The notes under the pieces were generated by a model that saw nothing but the letters and a program-made list of their open reading frames with translations, did not search any database and was not told the DNA's origin. Source: Actinomycetes bacterium (lineage in GTDB: Bacteria; Actinomycetota; Acidimicrobiia; Acidimicrobiales; Bog-793). Taken from it: DNA of 33,269 nucleotides. Shown here one piece after another: positions 6,495 to 15,391 of this stretch. Position 1 is the stretch's first letter. Every line of letters starts with the position of its first letter. Location: the NCBI GenBank assembly GCA_021803215.1, contig JAJZLV010000088.1:1-33269 (forward strand), read 5' to 3'. The position numbers and the translations under genes are program-made.

Positions 6495-8849
6495 TCAGCT
6501 CGCCCGACCCTCGATGATTCGGAGGGCGAGCAGGCAGCAGTCGTCGGTGCGGCCCCCTGGCGGCACCGTCGCTTCGACGAGGGCGTCGGCGAAGTCCTCG
6601 ATCATCCGGCTGGCGTGCACCTCGGCGGCGCGGGCGAGGCGGTCGAGCGACAGGTCGAAGTCCTCGTCCGGCCGTTCTATCAGCCCGTCTGTCATGAAGA
6701 CGACGAGGTCTCCCTCCTCGAGCTGGTGGACCGTCTCGGCCGTGCGGGCCGGCAAGCCGGCCGCCAGCACCCGTCCGCCGCTCTGTCGCGTGGTCGCTCT
6801 GCCGCCGCGGACGAGGAGCCAAGGCGGGTGACCGGCGCAGGTGGTCTGGAGCGAGAGCCGGTCGCGGTCAAGGGCGCCGAAAAGGACGCTCGCGATCGGG
6901 TCGGGCAGGTTCCAATCCCGCGAGTCGTTTCCGAGCAGGTCGCTCAGCCGCTCGAGCGTGCCGGCCGGCTCATGGCCCTCGGAGGCGAAGGCGAAGAGCC
7001 CGTTCCTGAGACGCGCCATGGCCGAGGCGGCCTCCACGCCGTGGCCGCCGACGTCACCGACGACGAGAGCGAGGCGCCCGTCGGGCAGCTCGAAGGCGTC
7101 GTACCAGTCACCTCCGACCGGGCCCTGCTCGGCGGGCAGGTAGCGGGCGGTGAGCTCTAGACCGCCGAAGCTCGGCAGGCGGGCCGGCAAGAGAGCCAGT
7201 GTCAGGCGCTCGGCGAGCCGCCGCTCACGGGCGCGCTGGGTGAGGTCCTCCACCACCCGGCCGGCCCTCTCGGCCAGCTCCTCGGCGAGCCCGAGGTCGT
7301 CCTCGGTATAGGTCGGATGGCTGCCGCAGGCGGCGAAGGCCATGACGCCGATGACGTGGCCGTGCCACTCGAGCGGGACGATCATCGCCGAGTTGAGGCC
7401 GATGGAGGCCGCCAGCTCCTCGTAGCCGTCGAGATCCGGCGGTCGGCCACCCGGCGAGGACAGCACTGCGGGCCGGCCCGAGTAAAAGACCCGGCGCAAC
7501 GGACCGGGCTCGTCGAGGATCGGCATGGCGGCCGGGCGCCGGGCGATGGCGGCCGGCAGGTGCTCGAGATCATGGGCGAGGGCGATGACCTCGAAATTCT
7601 CGCCCTGGGCCCGTACGACGGCGCAGAGGTCGCCGAGGCGGGGCACCGCCAGGCGAGCCAGGTTCTCGAGCATCTGCTCGGGCGAGGCGTAGCGACCCGT
7701 GAGGGCGAGCGAGGTCTCGGCGAGAAAGGCTCGGCGCTCGACGGCAGCCCGCTCGGCCTCGACCGCCCTCGCCCGGTCGACCGCCAGGCTCGCCTGCTCG
7801 GCGACCGCCAGCAGGTAGGCCCTCTCGTTCTCGTCGAAGCGGTGCGGCGCCGGATAGCCGACCGCCATGATGCCCAGGCGCTCCTCGCCGAGGGTGAGGG
7901 CGAAGCCTGCGAAGGCCTTCGTCTCCCCGCCGGCCCCCGCCGGCCAGCGCTGTTCCATCTCCTCGGGGCTCTCCACGAAGACCGGCTTGCCGCTCTCCAA
8001 GCCCTCGAGGACGGGATAGGAGTCGTCGAGAGGTATCTCGTAGAACGCCGTGCTCCGAGGGCCTCCCGCCACGAGGCGCAGGCGGCCCCGCTCGAGCACC
8101 CAGATGGCGGCCTCACCGCCTGAGTCCGCCGGCCCGAGGACGGCTCGGTCCACGATGGCGGCGCAGGCGGTCTCGAGGTCGGTGATGCTCAAGAGGGTGG
8201 CCGTCATCTCCTGCAGAGCCCCGAGGCGGGCGGCGGTCAGCTCGGCTGCCTGGCGCAGCCTCCGCTCGATCTCGAAGAGTCGGACCCGCTCGACGGCGAC
8301 AGCCACCGGGTAGGCGATCCTCTCGAGGAAGGCCACCTCTTCTTCTGTGAAGTGCCGCGGCGTCTTCGAGCTGACGTGGAGCACGCCCACCACCCGTTCA
8401 CCTGCCAGGAGGGGTACGCCGGCGATGGACTTGAGCGAGCTCTCTCGTAGGACGGGGCTTCGCACCTCGAACTGCTCGAGGTCGTCGACCACGAGCGGCT
8501 CGGCGCGGGCGAGGATCTTGCCGGCGTATCCCTCCCCGCGTGGTATACGCACCTCAAGGTCCACCTCCACGACGAGGCCGACCGAGGTGCGGGCCACGAG
8601 CTCGGAGCCGGCATCGTCCGCTATGAGGATCGAGGCGGCGTCTGCCCGCAGGGTGCCCGACACGGCCTCCAGGGCCTGGCGGAGCACCTCCGCGAGCGAG
8701 AGGCCGGTGACGGCTCCGGCGGCCGCCTCCCGCAAGGGCTCGACCCACTCGGCCGCGTGCTCGTCGAGAGCCCGGAAGGCCCTCTCGGCAGAGAGATCTC
8801 GCTTCTCGGGCTCGGGACCGCTCACTTTTTCAGGTCGCTTATCGGCCAT
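6495..8849 (-). CDS. Three-GAF sensor PP2C/SpoIIE-type serine phosphatase (RsbU-like)
   Basis: This is a 784-residue cytoplasmic protein. GAF-like domains lie at about residues 50-195, 205-355 and 370-530; the first includes PRGEGYAGKILARAEPLVVDD. A C-terminal SpoIIE/PP2C phosphatase spans about 560-780, with metal-binding motifs GGDWYDAF, VVGDVGGHGVEAA, MTDGLIERP and TDDCCLL all present. Such proteins sense a ligand or redox state through GAF and dephosphorylate a STAS antagonist. The STAS/kinase operon just downstream on the same strand supplies a matching substrate pair, so this is probably the activating arm of that switch. The start is ATG 8849. The gene is divergent from the PLP decarboxylase across ~200 bp. 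Confidence 0.92.
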   Translation of the reverse strand: MADKRPEKVSGPEPEKRDLSAERAFRALDEHAAEWVEPLREAAAGAVTGLSLAEVLRQALEAVSGTLRADAASILIADDAGSELVARTSVGLVVEVDLEVRIPRGEGYAGKILARAEPLVVDDLEQFEVRSPVLRESSLKSIAGVPLLAGERVVGVLHVSSKTPRHFTEEEVAFLERIAYPVAVAVERVRLFEIERRLRQAAELTAARLGALQEMTATLLSITDLETACAAIVDRAVLGPADSGGEAAIWVLERGRLRLVAGGPRSTAFYEIPLDDSYPVLEGLESGKPVFVESPEEMEQRWPAGAGGETKAFAGFALTLGEERLGIMAVGYPAPHRFDENERAYLLAVAEQASLAVDRARAVEAERAAVERRAFLAETSLALTGRYASPEQMLENLARLAVPRLGDLCAVVRAQGENFEVIALAHDLEHLPAAIARRPAAMPILDEPGPLRRVFYSGRPAVLSSPGGRPPDLDGYEELAASIGLNSAMIVPLEWHGHVIGVMAFAACGSHPTYTEDDLGLAEELAERAGRVVEDLTQRARERRLAERLTLALLPARLPSFGGLELTARYLPAEQGPVGGDWYDAFELPDGRLALVVGDVGGHGVEAASAMARLRNGLFAFASEGHEPAGTLERLSDLLGNDSRDWNLPDPIASVLFGALDRDRLSLQTTCAGHPPWLLVRGGRATTRQSGGRVLAAGLPARTAETVHQLEEGDLVVFMTDGLIERPDEDFDLSLDRLARAAEVHASRMIEDFADALVEATVPPGGRTDDCCLLALRIIEGRAS

Positions 8850-9046
8850 CGAGCCCCCAGAACCTCTTTGCTGCGGCGGAGCGTAGCCGGGCGGCCACCA
8901 GGGCGCGGGAAGGCGGTCAACGGTCCGGTTCCGAGGCGGCGGGGGCCGATCCGGGCGACCGTGGCCAGGTGGCGCCAGGGAGCTCTCAGGCCGGCTGTTC
9001 TGCTAGGACGGAGGCCGGTCTTCGAGAGATCACCAAGGAGCGGCTC

Positions 9047-10420
9047 GTGCACGAATGGACCGAGGAGACCGAGAAGCTGGCCGCCGGCGTGCTCCAGTAC
9101 ACGACCGAGCGTCTTCACCTGAGACCGGTCCCCCTCGACGGGCCGCGCACCCCGGCACAGCTGGCGGCCGAGGCGGGCGCCACCGTGACGGCCGCCGGTA
9201 TCGGCGGATCGGAGGCACTTCGGATCTTCGCCGAGGTGCTGGCGCCGGCCTGCATCTCGATCGACCACCCTCGCTACTTCTCGTTCATCCCCTGTGCCCC
9301 GACGCCGGCGAGCACGCTGTTCGACCTCGTCGTCGGGGCCTCCTCGATCTACGGCGGGAGCTGGATGGAAGGAGCCGGTGCCGTCCACGCCGAGAACGAG
9401 GCCCTCGCCTGGCTCATCGAGCTGGCCGGCCTGCCGGAGTCGGCCGGCGGGGTCTTCGTGCAGGGCGGCACGCTTGCAAACCTCTCGGCGTTGGTGGCCG
9501 CCCGGCACCACGACCGGTCTCGACGCCAGGCCGCCGGCCGCGCCCTGCCGGAGCGCTACGCCATAGCGGCCAGCACCGAGGCCCACTCGTCTGTGGGCAG
9601 CGCGGCGGCCGTGATGGATGTCGACATCATCGGGATCGAGCCCGACCGAGACGGCCGGCTGACAGGTGAGGGCCTGGCGCGCGCTCTCGCCAGATCGGCA
9701 CTCGAGTCGCCCGGCCGGGCTCCTTTCGCGGTGGTCGCCACGGCCGGGACCACCAACCTCGGCATCGTCGACGACCTGTCGTCGGTGGCCGAGGTGGCCA
9801 AGACGGCCGACCTCTGGCTCCACGTGGACGGTGCCTACGGGGCGGCCGCCTTGGCCGTGCCGGCCCGTAGGCACCTGTTCGCAGGCATCGAGCGGGCCGA
9901 CTCGTTCGTGGTCGACCCCCACAAGTGGCTCTTCGCCCCCTTCGACTGCGCGGCCCTCGTCTACCGCCAGCCCGAGCTGGCCAAGGCAGCCCACTCCCAA
10001 CACGCTGCCTACCTCGAGCCGCTTCGGACCGGGCAGGAGTGGAGCCCATCTGATTATGCCGTCCACCTGACCCGCCGAGCCCGGGGCCTTCCCTTCTGGT
10101 TCTCGCTTGCCTGCTATGGGACGGACGCCTACTGCGAGGCCATCGAGCGCACGCTCGAGGTCGCCCAGTACGCCGCCTCGAGGGTCCGAGCGCTCGACTA
10201 CCTCGAGCTCATCTGCGACCCGGTCCTCTCGATCGTCGCCTTCTACAGGCGCGGTTGGGAGGACGCCGAGTACTATCGCTGGTCCGAGGCTCTCCTCAGC
10301 TCAGGAGTCGGCTTCGTCGTCCCGACGTCTCATCGGGGCCGAACCGCCATCCGGCTCGCCGTCGTCAACCCCCGTTCGAGCGAGAGCGACATCGACACGG
10401 TCCTCGCCTCGCTCGCCTGA
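9047..10420 (+). CDS. Group II PLP-dependent amino-acid decarboxylase
   Basis: This ~457-residue pyridoxal-phosphate enzyme belongs to the aromatic-amino-acid / glutamate decarboxylase fold. Visible motifs are FIPCAPTPASTLFDL, FVQGGTLANLSAL, STEAHSSV, LHVDGAYGAAAL and DPHKWLFAPFDC, where the lysine (about residue 293) would form the Schiff base. These cytosolic enzymes decarboxylate aromatic amino acids, glutamate, aspartate or similar; the substrate cannot be assigned. The ORF track starts at 8969, but the GTG at 9047 has AAGGAG six nt upstream and starts where the family helix begins (VHEWTEE), so I prefer it. The 3' end overlaps the convergent exonuclease gene by 91 nt. Confidence 0.9.
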   Translation: MHEWTEETEKLAAGVLQYTTERLHLRPVPLDGPRTPAQLAAEAGATVTAAGIGGSEALRIFAEVLAPACISIDHPRYFSFIPCAPTPASTLFDLVVGASSIYGGSWMEGAGAVHAENEALAWLIELAGLPESAGGVFVQGGTLANLSALVAARHHDRSRRQAAGRALPERYAIAASTEAHSSVGSAAAVMDVDIIGIEPDRDGRLTGEGLARALARSALESPGRAPFAVVATAGTTNLGIVDDLSSVAEVAKTADLWLHVDGAYGAAALAVPARRHLFAGIERADSFVVDPHKWLFAPFDCAALVYRQPELAKAAHSQHAAYLEPLRTGQEWSPSDYAVHLTRRARGLPFWFSLACYGTDAYCEAIERTLEVAQYAASRVRALDYLELICDPVLSIVAFYRRGWEDAEYYRWSEALLSSGVGFVVPTSHRGRTAIRLAVVNPRSSESDIDTVLASLA

Positions 10421-11118
10421 GCTGGACGTCGGTCGCAGCGCACGGGCCAGAGGTGGTCGCTCTCCTCGAGGCCGGGCCGTCCCTGCTCGAGGCACCAGGT
10501 GTGGAAGCCGACGGCCCACTCCTTGTGCCATCCCTCCTGCAGCCTCGTGAGCTCTTCGGCCTCGAGACCGGCCAGCTCGGGCCAGCGACGGCCGATCGCC
10601 CGAGCGAGCGAGACGGCGGCGGCGGCGTCCTGCCCGGCGTCATGGGCCGAGCAGAGCGAGACGCCGTAGGTCTCACAGAGGTTCTCAAGGCGCCGCTTCC
10701 CCTTCCGGTAGCGGTCGATCCGGCGGTCGATCACGAGCGGGTCTATGACGGCCCGCCAATCGAGCGGGGCCAGCCCGGCACGGGCGAAGAGGCACTCGGC
10801 GATGGTGACGTCGAAGCTGGCGTTCATCGCCACGACCGGCACCCTTCTTGCCGCCGCCTGCGAGAGGTGGCGGTGCAGGTAGTGGGCCGTCGCCTCGAGC
10901 GAGCGACCTTCCGCCCTCGCCCGGGCCGTCGAGATGCCGTGGACCTCGTAGGCGCCCTCGGGGATCTCGCGCTCGGGATCGACGAGGAAGCAGTCGTGCC
11001 GCCTGCCGCCCTGGCCGTCGCACCAGACGAGGGCGACCTGCACCGGGAGGTCGCTCAGCGGGTCCACGCCCGTCGTCTCGAAGTCGAGACCGACAAGTGG
11101 GCTGTCGGGCCACTCCAT
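10330..11118 (-). CDS. DEDDh 3'-5' exonuclease (DnaQ/epsilon-like)
   Basis: This 262-residue exonuclease-fold protein has the expected acidic motifs: GLDFETTGVDP (Exo I, D and E), NASFDVTIAE (Exo II, D), and HDAGQDAAAAV (Exo III with the DEDDh histidine and final aspartate). Members remove 3' nucleotides from DNA or RNA using two metal ions. This one is stand-alone, with no polymerase or UvrC-like domain attached, so a DNA repair or RNA-trimming role is possible. The last ~70 residues after the exonuclease core are unremarkable and partly overlap, in antisense, the 3' end of the decarboxylase gene. The start is ATG 11118. Confidence 0.87.
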   Translation of the reverse strand: MEWPDSPLVGLDFETTGVDPLSDLPVQVALVWCDGQGGRRHDCFLVDPEREIPEGAYEVHGISTARARAEGRSLEATAHYLHRHLSQAAARRVPVVAMNASFDVTIAECLFARAGLAPLDWRAVIDPLVIDRRIDRYRKGKRRLENLCETYGVSLCSAHDAGQDAAAAVSLARAIGRRWPELAGLEAEELTRLQEGWHKEWAVGFHTWCLEQGRPGLEESDHLWPVRCDRRPAQASEARTVSMSLSLERGLTTASRMAVRPR

Positions 11119-11221
11119 GGGTCGAAGATACGCGGCGGCTGTGTCAAAGCCGCGGATGGTCGCTGGTCGATTGCCGGAGCCGCCGGGCGGAGAGGAGCGG
11201 GCCGCTCGCCGGACCGCCGCT

Positions 11222-11980
11222 TCAGTGCCCTCTCAGATGACTTGTGTCGTTGAAGCCCCGCACCAGCCAGCGAGAGGGCGTGACGACGAGCCGGGAGATG
11301 CTGGCGTTGTCGGCGCCGACGAAGGCGAAGGGTCTGGAGCCGGTCGCCTCGGCGAGGATCATGCCGATGGAGCCACCGTGGGAGACGGCCACCACCCGCT
11401 CTCCCCTGTGGGCGGCTGCGATCCGATCGACGGCAGCCCGCAGCCGAGCGGCAAAGGCCTCGTTGCTCTCCGCTCCCGGGATAACGTCCCAGCGCTCCTC
11501 CTCGAGCATCGCGAGCGCGGTCGGATGGCCCTCGGCGAGGTTGCGCCGGAAGGCGGCCCCCTCCCACTCGCCGAGAAGAACCTCGCGCAAGTCGGGCTCC
11601 ACCCGCGGCACCATCCCGAGGCGAGCAGCCAGCGGGGCGGCCGTCTGGTGGGTGCGGCGCAGCGGGCTGACGTAGATGGCGGCAAAGGGTCCCTCTCCTG
11701 CCAGGCGGGCCCCGACCGCCTCGGCCTGCTCGACCCCCTCGGGCGCCAGGTCGGGGTCGCTCTGGCCGTCCAGCCGGTCGAACGGGGTCGAAAGCCGGGC
11801 CGGCATCGACTCGCCGTGGCGGACGAGGACTATCTCGGTTCCCTCGGCCGGGAGCTCGAAGCGGGCCTGCCGGTAGGCCCGCTCGCCCTCCCCGGCCCCG
11901 GGCTGCCCGGCTTCGCTCGACACGGCGCCGAGCCTACGGCCGGGGCTGCCGAGCTGCCTCTTCCCGGCTAGCCTGGCCAC
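11222..11980 (-). CDS. Histidine phosphatase family (phosphoglycerate mutase-like) protein
   Basis: This protein of up to 252 residues contains the RHG catalytic motif (EIVLVRHGES), the second-arginine region VSPLRRTHQTA, the acidic EVLLGEWEG segment, and the second catalytic histidine in VVAVSHGGSIG. All are complete, so an active phosphatase or mutase is likely; substrates in this superfamily range from sugar phosphates to nucleotides. The start is uncertain. GTG 11980 opens the ORF but has no Shine-Dalgarno sequence, and its first ~40 residues are low-complexity. GTG 11923 is an alternative. It is divergent from the PAS-GGDEF-EAL gene with ~40 bp between them. Confidence 0.87.
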   Translation of the reverse strand: MARLAGKRQLGSPGRRLGAVSSEAGQPGAGEGERAYRQARFELPAEGTEIVLVRHGESMPARLSTPFDRLDGQSDPDLAPEGVEQAEAVGARLAGEGPFAAIYVSPLRRTHQTAAPLAARLGMVPRVEPDLREVLLGEWEGAAFRRNLAEGHPTALAMLEEERWDVIPGAESNEAFAARLRAAVDRIAAAHRGERVVAVSHGGSIGMILAEATGSRPFAFVGADNASISRLVVTPSRWLVRGFNDTSHLRGH

Positions 11981-12021
11981 TCGGTCACAGGGAAGTCCTG
12001 GTCACGGGGGGCGGAGAGACC

Positions 12022-14889
12022 ATGAGCAGATCTGTGAAGGCGGGCCGCCTCGCCGGGCGCGCCGAAGACGAGGTCGCCTCGAGGACGCCGGAGGCAGACG
12101 ACGGCTTCGCAGCCCGCCTGCTCGCATCGATCGGCCAGCCGGTCGTCGTCGTGGACACCGAGTTCCGGGTCGTCTACTGGAACCGGGGCGCCGAGCTGAC
12201 GCTCGGTTGGCCGGCGGCCGAGATGATCGGCAGGGACGTCGTCGAGGCCACCGAGATCCAGCTCACGGCCGAGCACACCGAAGAGATCTTCCGGCACCTA
12301 GAGGCCGGCGAAGAGGTGGTGGAGGAGTTCGAGTTCACGAGGCGCGATGGCTCGCACCTCCCGCTCCTCGTCAACCTGACGCCCTTCCTCGACGAGCAGG
12401 ACCGCTTCGCGGGCATGGTGGCGATCGCCACCGACATCACCGAGCGCCATCTGATCGAGGAGGCCAATTCCCAGCTCTCGGCGATCGTCGAGTCTTCGAG
12501 CGACGCCATCGTCGGCTTCGACCTTGATGGCCATGTGACGAGCTGGAACCGGGCGGCCGCGATGCTGTTCGGCTACCCGTCTTCGACCGGAGCCGAGCCA
12601 GCTGGTATCGCCTCGCCCGAAGACGGGCCGCCGCTTCTCAGCTACGAGCCCGGCACCCATCTCACCGGGACGGCCACCTTCACGACCCAGTACCGGCAAG
12701 AAGGGGGCCGGATCGTCCACCTCGACATCACCGTCCACCCCGTGCGCGACCGGCACGGCCAGGTGATCGGAGGGGCCGCCATCTACCGGGACTCCAGCCT
12801 GCGCCACCAGCTCGAGCGCCAGGCCTCCGAGGAGCACCAGCGCCTCGAGGAGGCCCAGCAGATCGCCAAGATCGGCAGCTTCGACTTCGACGTCGCGACA
12901 GGGGAGCTGCTCTGCTCGCGCGAGCTGCGCAGGATCACAGGCCTCGGCGAGCGCTCGAGCTTCGACCGGATGACCGAGATCATCCACCCCGACGACCTCG
13001 CCATCTTCGAAGAGCAGGTGGTGCGGGCCGTCGACTCGGGCCGTACCTCGCTCGAGGCGACCTACCGGATCAGGCGCTCGGACGGGGCCGATCGCTGGGT
13101 GCGCACCCTCGGACGGGTCAGCCACGACAAGAGCGGGGCGGCCATCCGGGTGGTCGGCTCCAGCCAGGACATAACCGACCAGGTCGCCGAGGAGCAGGCC
13201 CGCCGTCTCGCCGAGCAGCGTTTCTCGGTCGCCTTCGAGCTCGGCAGCGTCGGGATGCTGGTGCTCGACCTCGACCGCACCATAAGACAGGTCAACCCGA
13301 CCATCTGCCACATGCTGGCGAGGAGGCCCGAGGAGATCATCGGGCAGAACCCGGACGCCTTCATCCACCCGGACGACCGCCGCCCGCCCGGCGAGAGCGC
13401 CACCGATCTGCTGCTTGCCTCCGAGGACGACCACCTCGAGTTCGAGGCCCGTTACCTCCGTCCGACCGGCGAGGTGGTGCACACAATCGTCCACCTGGCG
13501 GTCGACCGGGACATCTCCGGCAAGCCCACCTACGCCATCGCCCAGGTGGTGGACATCTCGGACCGGAAGTCCGCCGAGGCTGAGCTCGAGCGGCTTGCCA
13601 TGCAAGACCCGCTGACGGGGCTCCCCAACCGCTACCTGCTCGAGGACCGCTTGGCAACGGCGCTCGGCCGAGGCGAGCGCAGCGGGGCTGCCACCGCCGT
13701 CCTTTTCGTGGACGTCGACCGCTTCAAGCTCGTGAACGACTCGCTCGGACACGCCGCCGGTGACGACCTGCTGCGTCAGCTCGGCCGGCGTCTCGGCGCC
13801 TGCGCCCGGAGCGGCGACACCGTCGCCCGCTTCGGCGGCGACGAGTTCGTCCTCGTCTGCCAGGACGTCAACGGCGCGGCGGAGGCCGCCGCGATCGGCC
13901 GGCGGGTGGGCTCGGTCTGCGACGAGCCCTTCACCGTCGAGGGCCAGGAGATGTACGCCACCGTCTCGTGCGGCATAGTCATCGCCTCGAGTGACGACAC
14001 CCCCGCCACCTTGCTTCGCGACGCCGACATCGCCATGTACAAGGCGAAGGAGAGGGGCCGGGCGAGAGCCGAGCTCTTCACGGCCGAGCTCCGCTCGCGA
14101 GCCACCCGTCGCCTCGACATCGAGCTCGCCCTCCGCCACGCCCTCGAGCGGGACGAGTTCCGCCTCGTCTACCAGCCGATAGTCGAGCTCCCGAGCGACC
14201 GACCGGTCTCGGTCGAGGCGCTCATCCGCTGGGACCACCCGGAGCGGGGCGTCATACCCCCGTCCGAGTTCGTGCCGGCCGCCGAGGAGACCGGCCTCAT
14301 CGTCCCGATAGGCGACTGGGTGCTCGATCGGGCCCTCGCCCAGCTCTCGCAGTGGCGCCGGACGCTTCCGGGCGCAGAGCAGCTCGTAGTGGCCGTCAAC
14401 ATCTCGCCCCGCCAGCTCATGTCGACCTCGGTGCTGGCGAAGGCCCGCGACGCCCTGGCCGCCTACGACCTGCCGCCCGATGCGCTCTGCCTCGAGATCA
14501 CCGAGTCGACGGCCATGGACGACCTCGAGTTCACCCTCCCGATGCTGAAAAGGATCGCGGACAGCGGCATAGTCGTCGCCATCGACGACTTCGGTGCCGG
14601 CTACTCCTCGCTCGGCCGCCTGAAGAGCCTGCCCGTCCGCTCTTTGAAGGTCGACAGCTCCTTCGTCGACGGTCTCGGCGTCGAGCCGGATGACTCCTCG
14701 ATCGTGCACGCCATCGTCAGCCTCGGCCAGGCGCTCAACCTCGTTCTTTGCGCCGAAGGCGTGGAGAGCGAGGTGCAGCGGGCCGAGCTCGTCGGCCTCG
14801 GCTGCCACCGGGCGCAAGGCTTCTTGTGGTCAGAGCCGCTCTCGCCCGAGGAGTTCCAGTCCTGGTTCCGGGCCGACGGGCGCGACTAG
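12022..14889 (+). CDS. Multi-PAS GGDEF-EAL cyclic-di-GMP protein
   Basis: This 955-residue protein has four PAS-type sensor modules (about residues 27-145, 150-265, 275-390, 395-520), then a GGDEF cyclase domain and an EAL phosphodiesterase domain. The GGDEF motif is intact (FGGDEF, G605-F609), and RSGD sits exactly five residues before it, a canonical inhibitory I-site. EAL is intact (VEALIRW, about 731), with NISPRQL, EITES, DDFGAGYSS, KVDSSFVDG and EGVE also present. Both activities are therefore possible. No membrane segment is visible, so it should be cytosolic. The start is ATG 12022 with GGAGAGA just upstream. Its stop shares CTAG with the convergent small membrane protein gene. Confidence 0.95.
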   Translation: MSRSVKAGRLAGRAEDEVASRTPEADDGFAARLLASIGQPVVVVDTEFRVVYWNRGAELTLGWPAAEMIGRDVVEATEIQLTAEHTEEIFRHLEAGEEVVEEFEFTRRDGSHLPLLVNLTPFLDEQDRFAGMVAIATDITERHLIEEANSQLSAIVESSSDAIVGFDLDGHVTSWNRAAAMLFGYPSSTGAEPAGIASPEDGPPLLSYEPGTHLTGTATFTTQYRQEGGRIVHLDITVHPVRDRHGQVIGGAAIYRDSSLRHQLERQASEEHQRLEEAQQIAKIGSFDFDVATGELLCSRELRRITGLGERSSFDRMTEIIHPDDLAIFEEQVVRAVDSGRTSLEATYRIRRSDGADRWVRTLGRVSHDKSGAAIRVVGSSQDITDQVAEEQARRLAEQRFSVAFELGSVGMLVLDLDRTIRQVNPTICHMLARRPEEIIGQNPDAFIHPDDRRPPGESATDLLLASEDDHLEFEARYLRPTGEVVHTIVHLAVDRDISGKPTYAIAQVVDISDRKSAEAELERLAMQDPLTGLPNRYLLEDRLATALGRGERSGAATAVLFVDVDRFKLVNDSLGHAAGDDLLRQLGRRLGACARSGDTVARFGGDEFVLVCQDVNGAAEAAAIGRRVGSVCDEPFTVEGQEMYATVSCGIVIASSDDTPATLLRDADIAMYKAKERGRARAELFTAELRSRATRRLDIELALRHALERDEFRLVYQPIVELPSDRPVSVEALIRWDHPERGVIPPSEFVPAAEETGLIVPIGDWVLDRALAQLSQWRRTLPGAEQLVVAVNISPRQLMSTSVLAKARDALAAYDLPPDALCLEITESTAMDDLEFTLPMLKRIADSGIVVAIDDFGAGYSSLGRLKSLPVRSLKVDSSFVDGLGVEPDDSSIVHAIVSLGQALNLVLCAEGVESEVQRAELVGLGCHRAQGFLWSEPLSPEEFQSWFRADGRD

Positions 14890-15275
14890 CTCGGTTTGTC
14901 GACGGCCGGTGAGACGATCGCCCCGGCGGCGGCCGCCGCGGCGGCCGCCGCGAGCACTCCGAAGCGCATCAGCCGGGGGAGCTTGTTGAAGGCGATCGCC
15001 CCGGCGGCGAGGTCGCCGACGTCGGTGAGGTAGCCGGCCTCGGTCCATCCCCTGACGGGGGCGTCGTGGCGCTCGGCCAGGATGGCGCCCGCCCCGAGGG
15101 CGATGTCGCGGACCCCGACTGCGCGGGCGAGGAGGCGGCCGCCGGCCTCGTCGCCCGTGGCACCTCCCGTCCAGCCTCTGAGAGCCAGCTTCGGCGCCAG
15201 CACGGCGGTCGCGCCGACAAGGATCCTGAAGCCGGCGATCGCGGTGGCGATCCGGCGGGCTCGAGCTCGATCCAT
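14886..15275 (-). CDS. Small hypothetical membrane protein
   Basis: This protein of about 129 residues has hydrophobic segments near residues 8-25 and 95-115 and a central ARAVGVRDIALGAGAILAE helix. That pattern is common in small uncharacterised actinobacterial membrane proteins, but I cannot name a family. The ORF track extends to 15395, but the ATG at 15275 (MDRARARRIATAIAG) follows a GAGAGAGGGA stretch and begins right at the conserved-looking part, so I prefer it. A run of nine alanines near the C-terminus is encoded by a perfect 12-bp tandem duplication. The stop codon shares CTAG with the convergent GGDEF-EAL gene. Confidence 0.65.
   Translation of the reverse strand: MDRARARRIATAIAGFRILVGATAVLAPKLALRGWTGGATGDEAGGRLLARAVGVRDIALGAGAILAERHDAPVRGWTEAGYLTDVGDLAAGAIAFNKLPRLMRFGVLAAAAAAAAAGAIVSPAVDKPS
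14928..14951. repeat. 12-bp perfect tandem duplication encoding a poly-alanine run
   Basis: GGCGGCCGCCGC occurs twice in direct tandem (14928-14939 and 14940-14951) inside the small membrane protein gene. It encodes most of an alanine run within the last membrane segment, and its length may vary between strains by slippage. Confidence 0.8.
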
Positions 15276-15391
15276 CAGATGCTTGTCCCTCTCTCGAGAG
15301 GCGCCGGACGGCGAATACCCTTTCCCGCCCGCAACCTCCCGTCCCCGCCCTGGGGCCGCTGCAACAAGGTCCGGGTTCTCGGGCGGTGGGC

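Noticed and set aside
12298-14817. 839-aa minus-strand ORF
   Set aside because: This is a shadow of the PAS-GGDEF-EAL gene. High-GC codon bias leaves the antisense frame open, and the plus-strand protein has every catalytic motif.
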